A stretch of DNA of 10,745 nt, taken from assembly GCA_030527565.1 (NCBI GenBank), contig JAUNAO010000011.1, positions 4,689 to 15,433 on the forward strand. The letters run 5' to 3'. This stretch comes from Candidatus Saccharimonadota bacterium. GTDB lineage: Bacteria > Patescibacteriota > Saccharimonadia > Saccharimonadales > Saccharimonadaceae. Each line of letters begins with the position of its first letter. Positions within the stretch are counted from its first letter, which is position 1. Below, in pieces: positions 5,676-10,745 of this stretch. Both the position numbers and the translations under genes were made by a program. The notes beneath the pieces were generated by a model, which was not told the origin of the DNA, ran no database searches, and was given only the letters and a program-made list of their open reading frames with translations.

Positions 5676-6403
5676 TGCGCCGGCTGATCTTTACTCTTCT
5701 TCTCCTCGTCCTCTTGGTCGGCGGCGGCTTTTGGTTCTATCGCGGCATCATGTCTCGCGAAATTCATCTCAACAACTTCTTCGTCGGCAATTACGACAAA
5801 GGCGTGGATGTTTCCTCCTATCAAGAAAACGTCGACTTCGAAAAACTCGAAGAACAAGGTATCAAATTCGCCTTCATCAAAGCAACCGAAGGAAGCGGCC
5901 ATGTCGACAAATCTTTCGCCGAAAAATGGACCGCCGCAGCTGAAACAGACATTAAAACCGGCGCTTATCATTATTTCTCCTACGAATCGAGCGGTGCGGC
6001 GCAAGCCGAAAACTTCATCAAAACCGTTGGCGACCTCTCTGGTCACCTCCCGCCCGTCATCGACCTTGAACTAACCCCCGAAGAAGTCGAAAATCCTCCT
6101 GAAAAATCCGTCGTCGTCCGCGGCGTAAAAGCCTTCGTCGCTATCATCGAAGAAGAATATGGAGTGAAGCCGATTATCTACTCCCGCCAAGATTACTTTA
6201 AGAAATATCTCGCCGATGATTTTACTGACTATCCCCGCTGGATCACCAATGTTTTCTTCCCAGTTTTCATCGAGGCCGGAGACGGCTGGCTCTTTTGGCA
6301 ATACAATGACCGTGGTGAACTTGAAGGCTATTCTGGCGAAAAATACATCGATTTGAACGTCTTAAACAAAGGCCAATCCCTTGAATCTCTCCTCGTAAAA
6401 TGA
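5675..6403 (+). CDS. Membrane-anchored GH25 muramidase (242 aa)
   Basis: Glycoside hydrolase family 25 (Chalaropsis-type lysozyme), which cuts the N-acetylmuramic acid to N-acetylglucosamine beta-1,4 bond in peptidoglycan. Residues 4-22 form one membrane segment after MRR, most likely an uncleaved anchor, so the enzyme would act outside the membrane. The barrel begins at KGVDVSSYQ (Asp45), continues with GIKFAFIKATEG (63-73) and GAYHYFSY (96-103), holds the catalytic pair Asp130 and Glu132 in PPVIDLEL, and ends with WLFWQYND and YIDLNVLN (Asp226). Length is that of a bare catalytic domain; no cell-wall-binding repeats follow. Its ATG overlaps the amidase stop by one base and lacks its own strong ribosome binding site, so translation is probably coupled. 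It could remodel the cell's own wall or attack that of a host bacterium. Confidence 0.93.
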   Translation: MRRLIFTLLLLVLLVGGGFWFYRGIMSREIHLNNFFVGNYDKGVDVSSYQENVDFEKLEEQGIKFAFIKATEGSGHVDKSFAEKWTAAAETDIKTGAYHYFSYESSGAAQAENFIKTVGDLSGHLPPVIDLELTPEEVENPPEKSVVVRGVKAFVAIIEEEYGVKPIIYSRQDYFKKYLADDFTDYPRWITNVFFPVFIEAGDGWLFWQYNDRGELEGYSGEKYIDLNVLNKGQSLESLLVK

Positions 6404-6409
6404 TACAAT
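6381..6409 (+). promoter_or_regulatory. Promoter of the tRNA-Ala gene
   Basis: TTGAAT (6381-6386), a 17-base spacer and TACAAT (6404-6409) with an upstream TG. Predicted start near 6416 is two bases before the mature tRNA 5' end. The whole promoter lies in the last codons of the GH25 gene, and its TG is part of that gene's TGA stop codon. Confidence 0.65.
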
Positions 6410-6417
6410 GAACTTAC

Positions 6418-6493
6418 GGGGTGTTAGCTCAGCTGATAGAGCGCTTCGCTGGCAGCGAAGAGGTCACGAGTTTGAGTCTCGTACACTCCACCA
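6418..6493 (+). tRNA. tRNA-Ala, anticodon GGC, CCA encoded
   Basis: A 76-base cloverleaf folds without mismatches: acceptor GGGGTGT with ACACTCC, D-stem GCTC/GAGC, anticodon stem CTTCG/CGAAG around CTGGCAG (anticodon GGC, reading GCC and GCU), a five-base variable loop, and T-stem ACGAG/CTCGT. The G3-U70 pair, the main identity element for alanyl-tRNA synthetase, is present, which confirms alanine. The 3' CCA is encoded. One oddity: the D-loop has A at position 19 and the T-loop has U at 56 (loop TTTGAGT), replacing the nearly universal G19-C56 tertiary pair by a potential A19-U56 pair. G18, U55, U54, A58 and the G15-C48 pair are normal. Confidence 0.97.
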
Positions 6494-6511
6494 ACGCACA
6501 AGAGCAATCCT

Positions 6512-6538
6512 AAAAGTCCGCGATTTTCGCGGCTTTTT
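6512..6538 (+). terminator. Rho-independent terminator after tRNA-Ala
   Basis: A 6-bp stem CCGCGA/TCGCGG (6518-6532) with a TTT loop is preceded by AAAAG and followed by C and five T. It begins 18 bases after the tRNA CCA and fits a one-gene tRNA transcript. Confidence 0.85.
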
Positions 6539-6581
6539 GCGTTATAAAACTAGCCCCAACCCTTAAAAACATTCGAAACTA

Positions 6582-6610
6582 TTGACTTTTTTAACAAAGT
6601 GTGCTATAAT
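6582..6610 (+). promoter_or_regulatory. Strong promoter of the orphan gene
   Basis: TTGACT (6582-6587), a 17-base spacer and TATAAT (6605-6610) preceded by GTGTGC. Transcription should start near 6617, leaving a leader of about 46 bases that ends in a full AAGGAGG ribosome binding site (6647-6653), 9 bases before the ATG. The leader holds only a small possible hairpin (CGGC/GCCG); no known riboswitch is recognisable. Confidence 0.85.
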
Positions 6611-6662
6611 TAAATAATCGGCCCGTCAAAAGCCGTGTACTTTACCAAGGAGGGTCTAAAAC

Positions 6663-7202
6663 ATGACTCAAGACAATCATTCCCAGCAATTTTGTTCCAC
6701 CCGCGAGCGCCTCTCTGGGGAGCTCTATACCTTTGACCTCGGATCAAACCGATTCGGTATTCTTGATTGCGCCGAGCAGAAATTCAAAATTCTCGCTCGT
6801 TCCTGCGAAAATCACCAAATCGTCGATCCCAAAACCGCCGGCACACTTCATCCGAGCCTCGATATGGTTATCCTGACCGATGAAAATCTACGCCATGACA
6901 ATCATGGCATTCTTTTCGGTTACGACCGTGTCGATCCCGATATGATTCTCGGAGTTCAGGAAGGCAATCCTTCCGTTCTCATCAAGAGCGCCGATGAATC
7001 CGGAGCAGCCCTGCTCCCCTCTGCCATCCTTGCGGTCGAAAAAATCACGATCAATGATCAACGCGCCGCAACTAAATTTGGCCTGCCCATTGTGGTTATC
7101 TACCCGGCATCCGATACGCTGACGAATGAAAATTACAGGAGCGCTTACAAGCCTCCCAGTTTTCTTAAACGTGCCGCGTCCGTCGCTGCCGCCATGGTTT
7201 GA
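6663..7202 (+). CDS. Protein of unknown function (179 aa)
   Basis: I do not recognise this protein. It is real by context: a consensus promoter, an AAGGAGG site at ideal spacing, tandem stops TGA-TAA, and a strong terminator 20 bases later. The protein is soluble, with no signal peptide or membrane segment. The N-terminal 20 residues are polar (MTQDNHSQQF...), followed by alternating short hydrophobic strands and charged turns (LYTFDLG, RFGILD, KFKILARS, DMVILTDENLRHDNHGILFGYDRVDP, SVLIKSADESG, PIVVIYP), suggesting an alpha/beta or all-beta fold. The tail at about 163-179 is basic, then Ala-rich (KPPSFLKRAASVAAAMV). Three Cys (11, 36, 48) are not in a metal-binding pattern. It stands alone between terminators and is not part of an operon. 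Its strong expression signals suggest an abundant product; nothing in the sequence indicates a function. Confidence 0.85.
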   Translation: MTQDNHSQQFCSTRERLSGELYTFDLGSNRFGILDCAEQKFKILARSCENHQIVDPKTAGTLHPSLDMVILTDENLRHDNHGILFGYDRVDPDMILGVQEGNPSVLIKSADESGAALLPSAILAVEKITINDQRAATKFGLPIVVIYPASDTLTNENYRSAYKPPSFLKRAASVAAAMV

Positions 7203-7220
7203 TAATCCCTCCTTCCCCTT

Positions 7221-7256
7221 TGCCCCTGCACTCACTCTCCGCAGGGGCATTTTTTT
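7221..7256 (+). terminator. Rho-independent terminator of the orphan gene
   Basis: A 9-bp stem TGCCCCTGC (7221-7229) with GCAGGGGCA (7241-7249) and an 11-base loop is followed by seven T (7250-7256). It is typical in form and strong. Confidence 0.92.
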
Positions 7257-7260
7257 GTGA

Positions 7261-7380
7261 CAACAAAAAACAAAAGCCCGATGCGAGGGCTTTGAAGGCC
7301 AACGGGCCTTCAGTGAGCCAAGTCCGCCCGTAACGACGGGCCGGACGCAGGCGTCCCTCGCATGGACTTTTGTTTGTTGC
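7261..7380 (-). terminator. Multi-branched inverted-repeat element ending the ribosomal operon
   Basis: This gene-free stretch is almost entirely paired. An outer stem joins CAAC(A)nCAAAAG (7261-7276) to CTTTTGTTTGTTG (7367-7379) and continues through the perfect 9-bp pair ATGCGAGGG (7281-7289) and CCCTCGCAT (7355-7363). Inside are two hairpins, both with AACG loops: TGAAGGCC/GGCCTTCA (7293-7312) and GTCCGCCCGT/ACGGGCCGGAC with one bulge (7322-7346). A competing hairpin GGACGC/GCGTCC (7343-7356) overlaps the second hairpin and the outer stem. On the minus strand it begins a few bases after the rpsI stop and ends in CTTTTGTTTTTTG, so it can act as terminator or 3'-end stabiliser for the ribosomal operon. 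It could also be a copy of a repeated palindromic element. Confidence 0.65.
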
Positions 7381-7383
7381 AAC

Positions 7384-7785
7384 TTAACGCTTCGAGAACT
7401 GTTCGCGTCGGCGAGCAGAGCGAAGACCATACTTTTTGCGTTCCTTTTCACGTGGATCACGCGAAGTAAGACCCGCTTTCTTTAGTACTGGACGAAGATC
7501 CGGCGCCTCAAGAACGAGAGCTTTCGAGATCGCGAGCTTAATCGCATCTACCTGACCAGCAAGTCCACCACCTTTAACGACAATTGTAATGTCGTATTCT
7601 TTTTGCTTCCCCGCAATCGCTAGCGGATCGGTAATTTCTGCGTGATAAGTCTTATTGTTCGAAAGATATTCGATCGCTGGCTTACCATTAATCGTGATAT
7701 CACCTTTTCCTGCGTAAAGTCGAGCCGTAGCGGTCGCAGATTTGCGTCGGCCAAGGCCGTAAACGTATTTTTTCGTAGCAACCAT
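7384..7785 (-). CDS. rpsI: Small-subunit ribosomal protein S9 (133 aa)
   Basis: Component of the 30S head whose C-terminal tail reaches the P-site tRNA. Visible landmarks are YGLGRRKSATATARLY at the N-terminus, INGKPAIEYL, the VKGGGLAGQVDAIKLAISKAL segment, LTSRDPREKERKKYGL and the invariant C-terminal SKR. Length is normal. Its ATG overlaps the rplM stop in TAATG, with AAGGAG inside the end of rplM as ribosome binding site, so translation is coupled. It is the last gene of the operon before the multi-branched element. Confidence 0.98.
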   Translation of the reverse strand: MVATKKYVYGLGRRKSATATARLYAGKGDITINGKPAIEYLSNNKTYHAEITDPLAIAGKQKEYDITIVVKGGGLAGQVDAIKLAISKALVLEAPDLRPVLKKAGLTSRDPREKERKKYGLRSARRREQFSKR

Positions 7786-8210
7786 TACTTAATCTCCTTT
7801 GGATTCTGGGCAACATGTGCGTGTTCTGCGCCGTTAAAGACACGAAGTCTCTTCAAGCGTTCCGCTGCCAATTTATTCTTTGGCATCATTCCCTTAACTG
7901 CCTGCTCAATCGCAAGTGCTGGGTTCTTCTCGATCACTTCTTCGAGTTTCAAAGAGGTCAACCCGCCTGGGAATCCAGAGTGGCGATGGTACATTTTATC
8001 AACCATCTTGTTGCCAGTTACCTTAATATTCTTCGCATTCGTAACGACGACATAGTCACCATTATCGATGTGTGGGGTATAAGTCACTTTCGACTTGCCC
8101 ATCAATTTATCCGCAATTACAACTGCGAGTTTGCCAAGTGGCAAAGTCGAAGCATCAATTACCCACCATTCGCGGCTAATTTCCGAGGCTTTCTGATTAT
8201 AAGTTTTCAT
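7785..8210 (-). CDS. rplM: Large-subunit ribosomal protein L13 (141 aa)
   Basis: Early-assembly protein of the 50S subunit that binds 23S rRNA. Typical segments are REWWVIDASTLPLGKLA, HIDNGDYVVVTNAKNIKVTGNK, YHRHSGFPGGL (family YRHSGYPGGL), GMMPKNKLAAERLKRLRVFNGAEHAH. Length is standard. Start and stop overlap rplQ and rpsI by one base each; a GGAGG site lies in the end of rplQ. The rplM-rpsI pair, a separate operon in E. coli, is here fused to the end of the alpha operon as in many Gram-positive and reduced genomes. Confidence 0.98.
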   Translation of the reverse strand: MKTYNQKASEISREWWVIDASTLPLGKLAVVIADKLMGKSKVTYTPHIDNGDYVVVTNAKNIKVTGNKMVDKMYHRHSGFPGGLTSLKLEEVIEKNPALAIEQAVKGMMPKNKLAAERLKRLRVFNGAEHAHVAQNPKEIK

Positions 8211-8644
8211 TATTTAGCCTCCTTTTTAGCTTCCTTAGCCTTTGCAGCTGGCTTTTCAGCCTTCTCCGCTTTTGGTGCTTCAAACGAGATTTCGTCAACG
8301 AAGCTAATCGTTCCCATCTCGGCGTTATCACCACGGCGGAAGCCTGCGCGCTCGATTCGAAGATAACCGGAATCCCGCTTGATTTGTGGCGCAATCACAT
8401 CAACGAGCAAATCGCCCATTTCAATGCTATTTAGCCGCGAGATAACGAGTCGGCGGTTAGCGAGGCCTCCCTTCTTCGCAAGCGTGATTAATTTTTCGGT
8501 CCCACGGCGAATTTCTTTCGCCTTTGCGAGCGTTGTTGTTATACTTTGATGTTCGATCAGAGAGCACATCAAGCTACGTCGGAGTGCAAGCCTCTGGTCT
8601 GTTTCTCGGCCGAACTTTCGGCCTTTATATCCATGACGGTGCAT
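8210..8644 (-). CDS. rplQ: Large-subunit ribosomal protein L17 (144 aa)
   Basis: 50S protein near the exit tunnel. The conserved core runs from MHRHGYKGRKFGRETDQR through LRRSLMCSLIEHQSITTTLAKAKEIR to YLRIERAGFRRGDNAEMGTISFV. From about residue 120 a Lys/Ala/Glu-rich low-complexity tail follows (EAPKAEKAEKPAAKAKEAKK), lengthening the protein beyond the minimal bacterial form. Only one base separates it from the rpoA stop, and a CGGAG sequence within rpoA lies about 13 bases before the ATG, a rather long spacing, so it probably depends on coupling to rpoA translation. Confidence 0.98.
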   Translation of the reverse strand: MHRHGYKGRKFGRETDQRLALRRSLMCSLIEHQSITTTLAKAKEIRRGTEKLITLAKKGGLANRRLVISRLNSIEMGDLLVDVIAPQIKRDSGYLRIERAGFRRGDNAEMGTISFVDEISFEAPKAEKAEKPAAKAKEAKKEAK

Positions 8645-8645
8645 A

Positions 8646-9596
8646 TTAGAAATTTAACTCCGTTAACTTTTCTTTAACTTCGTCTAGCGCCTTCTGGCCG
8701 AAACCTTTGAGGTCTCGGAGATCGTTTTCCGAAAGGGTCACGAGATCGCGAACCGTTCGAATATCGTTATTAAGAAGTGCGTTAGCCGTCCGTGCCGAAA
8801 GATCGAGTTCTTCGATTGGGAGCAAAAGCCCAGAATCGTCTTCATCTTCTTTCGACCCAGGTGCTGGCGTCCGATCGACAGTCGTTTCGCCAGCGAGCGC
8901 GGTATATTGATTGACAAGAATCGCTGCCGCTTCCTCAAAAGCTTCCCGTGGGGTAATCGTCCCATCGGTATCAATTGTAAGGGTAAGCTGCTGCAAATTC
9001 GTATCTTGACCAACACGCGTGTTTTCAACTTTGTAGCGAACTCGAAGCACTGGCGTAAAGACCGCGTCGATTGCAATCATATCCGAGTGGACACGATCTT
9101 CGCTCGACTGATCAATCGTAAGATAACCACGCCCAGTTTCAACTACAAAATGCATCTTTAAGACAAATTTTGGATCGTCAATATGGCAAATTACCTGATT
9201 TGGGTTTGCGATTTCAACTTCTGCTGGAAGTTTAATATCGCCAGCCACAACTCGTTTGTCGCCATCTTTTTCAGACTGCTTGTCGCCTTTGATCTCAAGA
9301 TCAAGTTCAACTGGCGCATCAGTGTGCATCTTAAAACGAATGTTTTTAAGATTCAACATGATGTCAACCACGTCTTCACGAATCCCAGGGATTGCCGTAA
9401 ACTCATGGCTCGAACCTTCAATCGAGAAAGCAGTAATTGCCGCACCTTTCACGCTCGAAAGAAGAACTCGGCGCAGAGAGTTACCAAGCGTGTTTCCGTA
9501 ACCATAGTAAAGTGGTCGGACAACAAACTCGGCCTGGCTGTCACTGATCTCATTGACTTCAGCAAGTGTTGCTTCGTGAATATTTTTCGTAGTCAT
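8646..9596 (-). CDS. rpoA: RNA polymerase alpha subunit (316 aa)
   Basis: Alpha dimerises to start RNA polymerase assembly, and its C-terminal domain contacts promoter DNA and activators. The N-terminal domain (about 1-235) shows RPLYYGYGNTLGNSLRRVLLSS and FTAIPGIREDVVDIMLNLK. A short acidic linker (PAPGSKEDEDDSG, about 244-256) leads to the C-terminal domain (about 258-316). That domain has LDLSARTANALL, with Arg269 and Asn272 matching E. coli Arg265 and Asn268 that contact UP-element DNA, followed by the helix-hairpin-helix LKGFGQKALDEVKEKL. Both domains are complete, so UP-element and activator recognition is possible. Its ribosome binding site is merged with the rpsD stop (TAAGGAG). Confidence 0.98.
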   Translation of the reverse strand: MTTKNIHEATLAEVNEISDSQAEFVVRPLYYGYGNTLGNSLRRVLLSSVKGAAITAFSIEGSSHEFTAIPGIREDVVDIMLNLKNIRFKMHTDAPVELDLEIKGDKQSEKDGDKRVVAGDIKLPAEVEIANPNQVICHIDDPKFVLKMHFVVETGRGYLTIDQSSEDRVHSDMIAIDAVFTPVLRVRYKVENTRVGQDTNLQQLTLTIDTDGTITPREAFEEAAAILVNQYTALAGETTVDRTPAPGSKEDEDDSGLLLPIEELDLSARTANALLNNDIRTVRDLVTLSENDLRDLKGFGQKALDEVKEKLTELNF

Positions 9597-9605
9597 TTAA
9601 TCTCC

Positions 9606-10223
9606 TTAGCGTGAGTAATACTCAACGATTAATTGTTCATTAATGCCAGCTTCCGCTTCGTCGCGTTTTGGCATACCCGTTACTTCAATTTTCATCTTCT
9701 TGCCATCGACCTTGAGCCACGAAAGTGGAACTGCTGCCGCAGCACCCATAATATTCGGAAGGTTTTTGAAATACTCGGAACTTTGAGATTTGGACCGAAC
9801 TTCCAGAACATCACCCGGGTTCAAGCGAATCGATGGAATATCAATCCGATGACCGTTCAATAGAAAATGTCCATGCGATACGAGCTGGCGAGCTTGGCGC
9901 CGCGTCGTTGCAAATCCTGCACGGAAAACTACGTTATCGGCTCGGCGTTCCAAGAACTCAAGGAGTTTCTCGCCCGTCAAGCCTTCAGCTTTTTGTGCTT
10001 CTTTCATTAATTTCGCAAATTGCTTTTCCAAGAGGCCGTAAGTTCGGCGAACTTTCTGCTTTTCGCGAAGCTGAGTAAGATAAAGGCTACCGCCCCGAAC
10101 TCGCATGTCGCCATGCTCGCCTGGGATCCCGGATTTCTTCGCCATTACCTTGTGTGCCTTAGGAGCGAGCGCGAAGCCCTCCCGGCGGCTCTGTTTTACA
10201 ATTGGGGAATGATCACGAGCCAT
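9606..10223 (-). CDS. rpsD: Small-subunit ribosomal protein S4 (205 aa)
   Basis: Primary 16S rRNA-binding protein that nucleates 30S assembly; in many bacteria it also represses its own operon. The N-terminal part carries PGEHGDMRVRGGSLYLTQLREKQKVRRTYGLLEKQF, and the S4 RNA-binding domain spans about 93-157 (RRADNVVFRAGFATTRRQARQLVSHGHFLLNG...). No Cys-rich zinc site is present, so this is the zinc-free form. The C-terminal EYYSR is typical. Its ATG overlaps the rpsK stop by one base (TAATG) and follows an AAAGGAAA site. I did not find a recognisable S4 operator, but the usual site near rpsM lies outside the window. Confidence 0.98.
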   Translation of the reverse strand: MARDHSPIVKQSRREGFALAPKAHKVMAKKSGIPGEHGDMRVRGGSLYLTQLREKQKVRRTYGLLEKQFAKLMKEAQKAEGLTGEKLLEFLERRADNVVFRAGFATTRRQARQLVSHGHFLLNGHRIDIPSIRLNPGDVLEVRSKSQSSEYFKNLPNIMGAAAAVPLSWLKVDGKKMKIEVTGMPKRDEAEAGINEQLIVEYYSR

Positions 10224-10663
10224 TACGGTTTCCTTTCTCCCTTAGGCCGCACGCCACCGTGCTGGATAGGGGTTACATCAGTAATACTATCAATTTTGAT
10301 TCCGACGGTTGAAATCGCCCGAATCGCTGCATCACGACCTAAACCGATACCGGAGACATAAACGTCAACCGAGTTAAGAGCGTGATTTTTCTTTGCAAGA
10401 TCCAAAGCTTTTTCAGCTGCAACACCAGCCGCAAAAGCCGTACCCTTCTTCGAACCACGAAAACCATTCGCACCCGCCGACGACGCAGTAAGAACTCCGC
10501 CTTTCTTATCGGTTACGCTGATAATCGTGTTGTTAAAGGTCGCTTGGATATGCACTGCACCCGCATTAACAATGCGTTTGCCCTTCTTTGCAGACTTTGA
10601 CTTTGGAGCAACTGCTTCCGCAGTCTCGGTCGCGACAGTGTTTTTAATTTCTTCTTCTGCCAT
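10223..10663 (-). CDS. rpsK: Small-subunit ribosomal protein S11 (146 aa), atypical C-terminus
   Basis: 30S platform protein contacting 16S rRNA near the E-site. The core is standard: GAVHIQATFNNTIISVTD, SSAGANGFRGSKKGTAFAAG, and GLGRDAAIRAISTVGIKIDSITDVTP. The N-terminus has a polar Ala/Glu/Lys extension of about 25 residues. The C-terminus is unusual: the family motif PHNGCRPPK(K)RRV reads QHGGVRPKGERKP here. Gly136 therefore replaces the Asn (E. coli Asn119) known to convert to isoaspartate, and one of the paired prolines is lost. The ribosome binding site TAAGGAG is merged with the rpsM stop codon. Confidence 0.98.
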   Translation of the reverse strand: MAEEEIKNTVATETAEAVAPKSKSAKKGKRIVNAGAVHIQATFNNTIISVTDKKGGVLTASSAGANGFRGSKKGTAFAAGVAAEKALDLAKKNHALNSVDVYVSGIGLGRDAAIRAISTVGIKIDSITDVTPIQHGGVRPKGERKP

Positions 10664-10671
10664 ATTACTCC

Positions 10672-10745
10672 TTAAGTTTTACTTGCTGCTTTTGGTTGTG
10701 CACCACCGACCGCGATCGCCTTACCTTTACGAGTACGTGCGTTCG
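10672..10745 (-). CDS. rpsM: Small-subunit ribosomal protein S13, C-terminal end only
   Basis: The last 24 codons before the TAA at 10674-10672 read NARTRKGKAIAVGGAQPKAASKT after a partial codon. The NARTRKG motif is the hallmark of the S13 tail, which contacts tRNA and the subunit bridge region. The rest of the gene lies beyond the right edge. Its stop codon forms the first bases of the rpsK ribosome binding site, and the order rpsM-rpsK-rpsD-rpoA-rplQ is the common bacterial alpha operon. Confidence 0.93.
   Translation of the reverse strand, partial: NARTRKGKAIAVGGAQPKAASKT

Noticed and set aside
5672..6046. Long open frame on the minus strand opposite the GH25 gene, and similar frames opposite glyA, rpoA and the sortase-like gene
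   Set aside because: They lie wholly inside well-identified genes, have no ribosome binding site or family resemblance, and follow from the codon composition of the true genes.
6401..7205. TGA recoded as an amino acid, as in Gracilibacteria and Absconditabacteria
   Set aside because: The GH25 and orphan genes end naturally at TGA, the latter with a TAA directly after it, and no conserved gene here contains an in-frame TGA. Trp is encoded by TGG.
7261..7380. Integron attC-like recombination site or CRISPR-like repeat
   Set aside because: The ends CAAC...GTTG recall attC core sites, but the required RYYYAAC and GTTRRRY boxes are missing, and there is no integrase or gene cassette. The palindromes are not evenly spaced repeats with spacers.

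Overview
The window looks like a chromosomal segment of a small-genome bacterium with moderate GC, most likely of the Candidate Phyla Radiation (Patescibacteria), with Saccharibacteria (TM7) as my best guess. That placement is inference: it rests on compact divergent proteins, a Gram-positive-like rpsM-rpsK-rpsD-rpoA-rplQ-rplM-rpsI order, a folate/thymidylate cassette without folate biosynthesis, surface enzymes of Gram-positive type, and an apparently leaderless gene. TGG encodes Trp and TGA ends genes normally, so the standard bacterial code applies.

Left part (1-3049, minus strand): thyA, folA and glyA lie head to tail and form a closed thymidylate cycle. ThyA turns dUMP into dTMP and makes dihydrofolate, FolA reduces it to tetrahydrofolate, and GlyA recharges it from serine. 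Upstream, behind a clear terminator, sits a minus-strand HD-domain phosphohydrolase resembling YfbR 5'-deoxynucleotidases, so this end of the window is about deoxynucleotides and one-carbon units. At the very left edge a further minus-strand gene seems to begin immediately after an extended -10 box.

Middle (3984-6538, plus strand): a divergent, overlapping promoter pair separates the HD gene from three plus-strand genes for surface or host-facing functions: an exported sortase-like transpeptidase (His117/Cys191/Arg204), a choloylglycine-hydrolase-family Ntn amidase (Cys2 nucleophile, apparently leaderless), and a membrane-anchored GH25 muramidase. A tRNA-Ala(GGC) follows with its own promoter and terminator. 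It carries A19 and U56 in place of the near-universal G19-C56 elbow pair.

Next (6582-7383) comes an isolated, strongly expressed-looking gene for a 179-residue protein that I do not recognise. Its terminator is followed by a 120-bp multi-branched inverted-repeat element, which also closes the ribosomal operon arriving from the right.

Right part (7384-10745, minus strand): the end of the ribosomal/RNA polymerase alpha operon (rpsM partial, rpsK, rpsD, rpoA, rplQ, rplM, rpsI), with one-base overlaps and stop codons merged with Shine-Dalgarno sequences. The S11 protein lacks the Asn that becomes isoaspartate in E. coli.

Overall this is mostly a housekeeping region. The most unusual items are the tRNA elbow swap, the S11 change, the insertion in GlyA, a perfect promoter pointing antisense into folA, the multi-branched element and the orphan gene. 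I see no CRISPR array, insertion sequence or phage gene.
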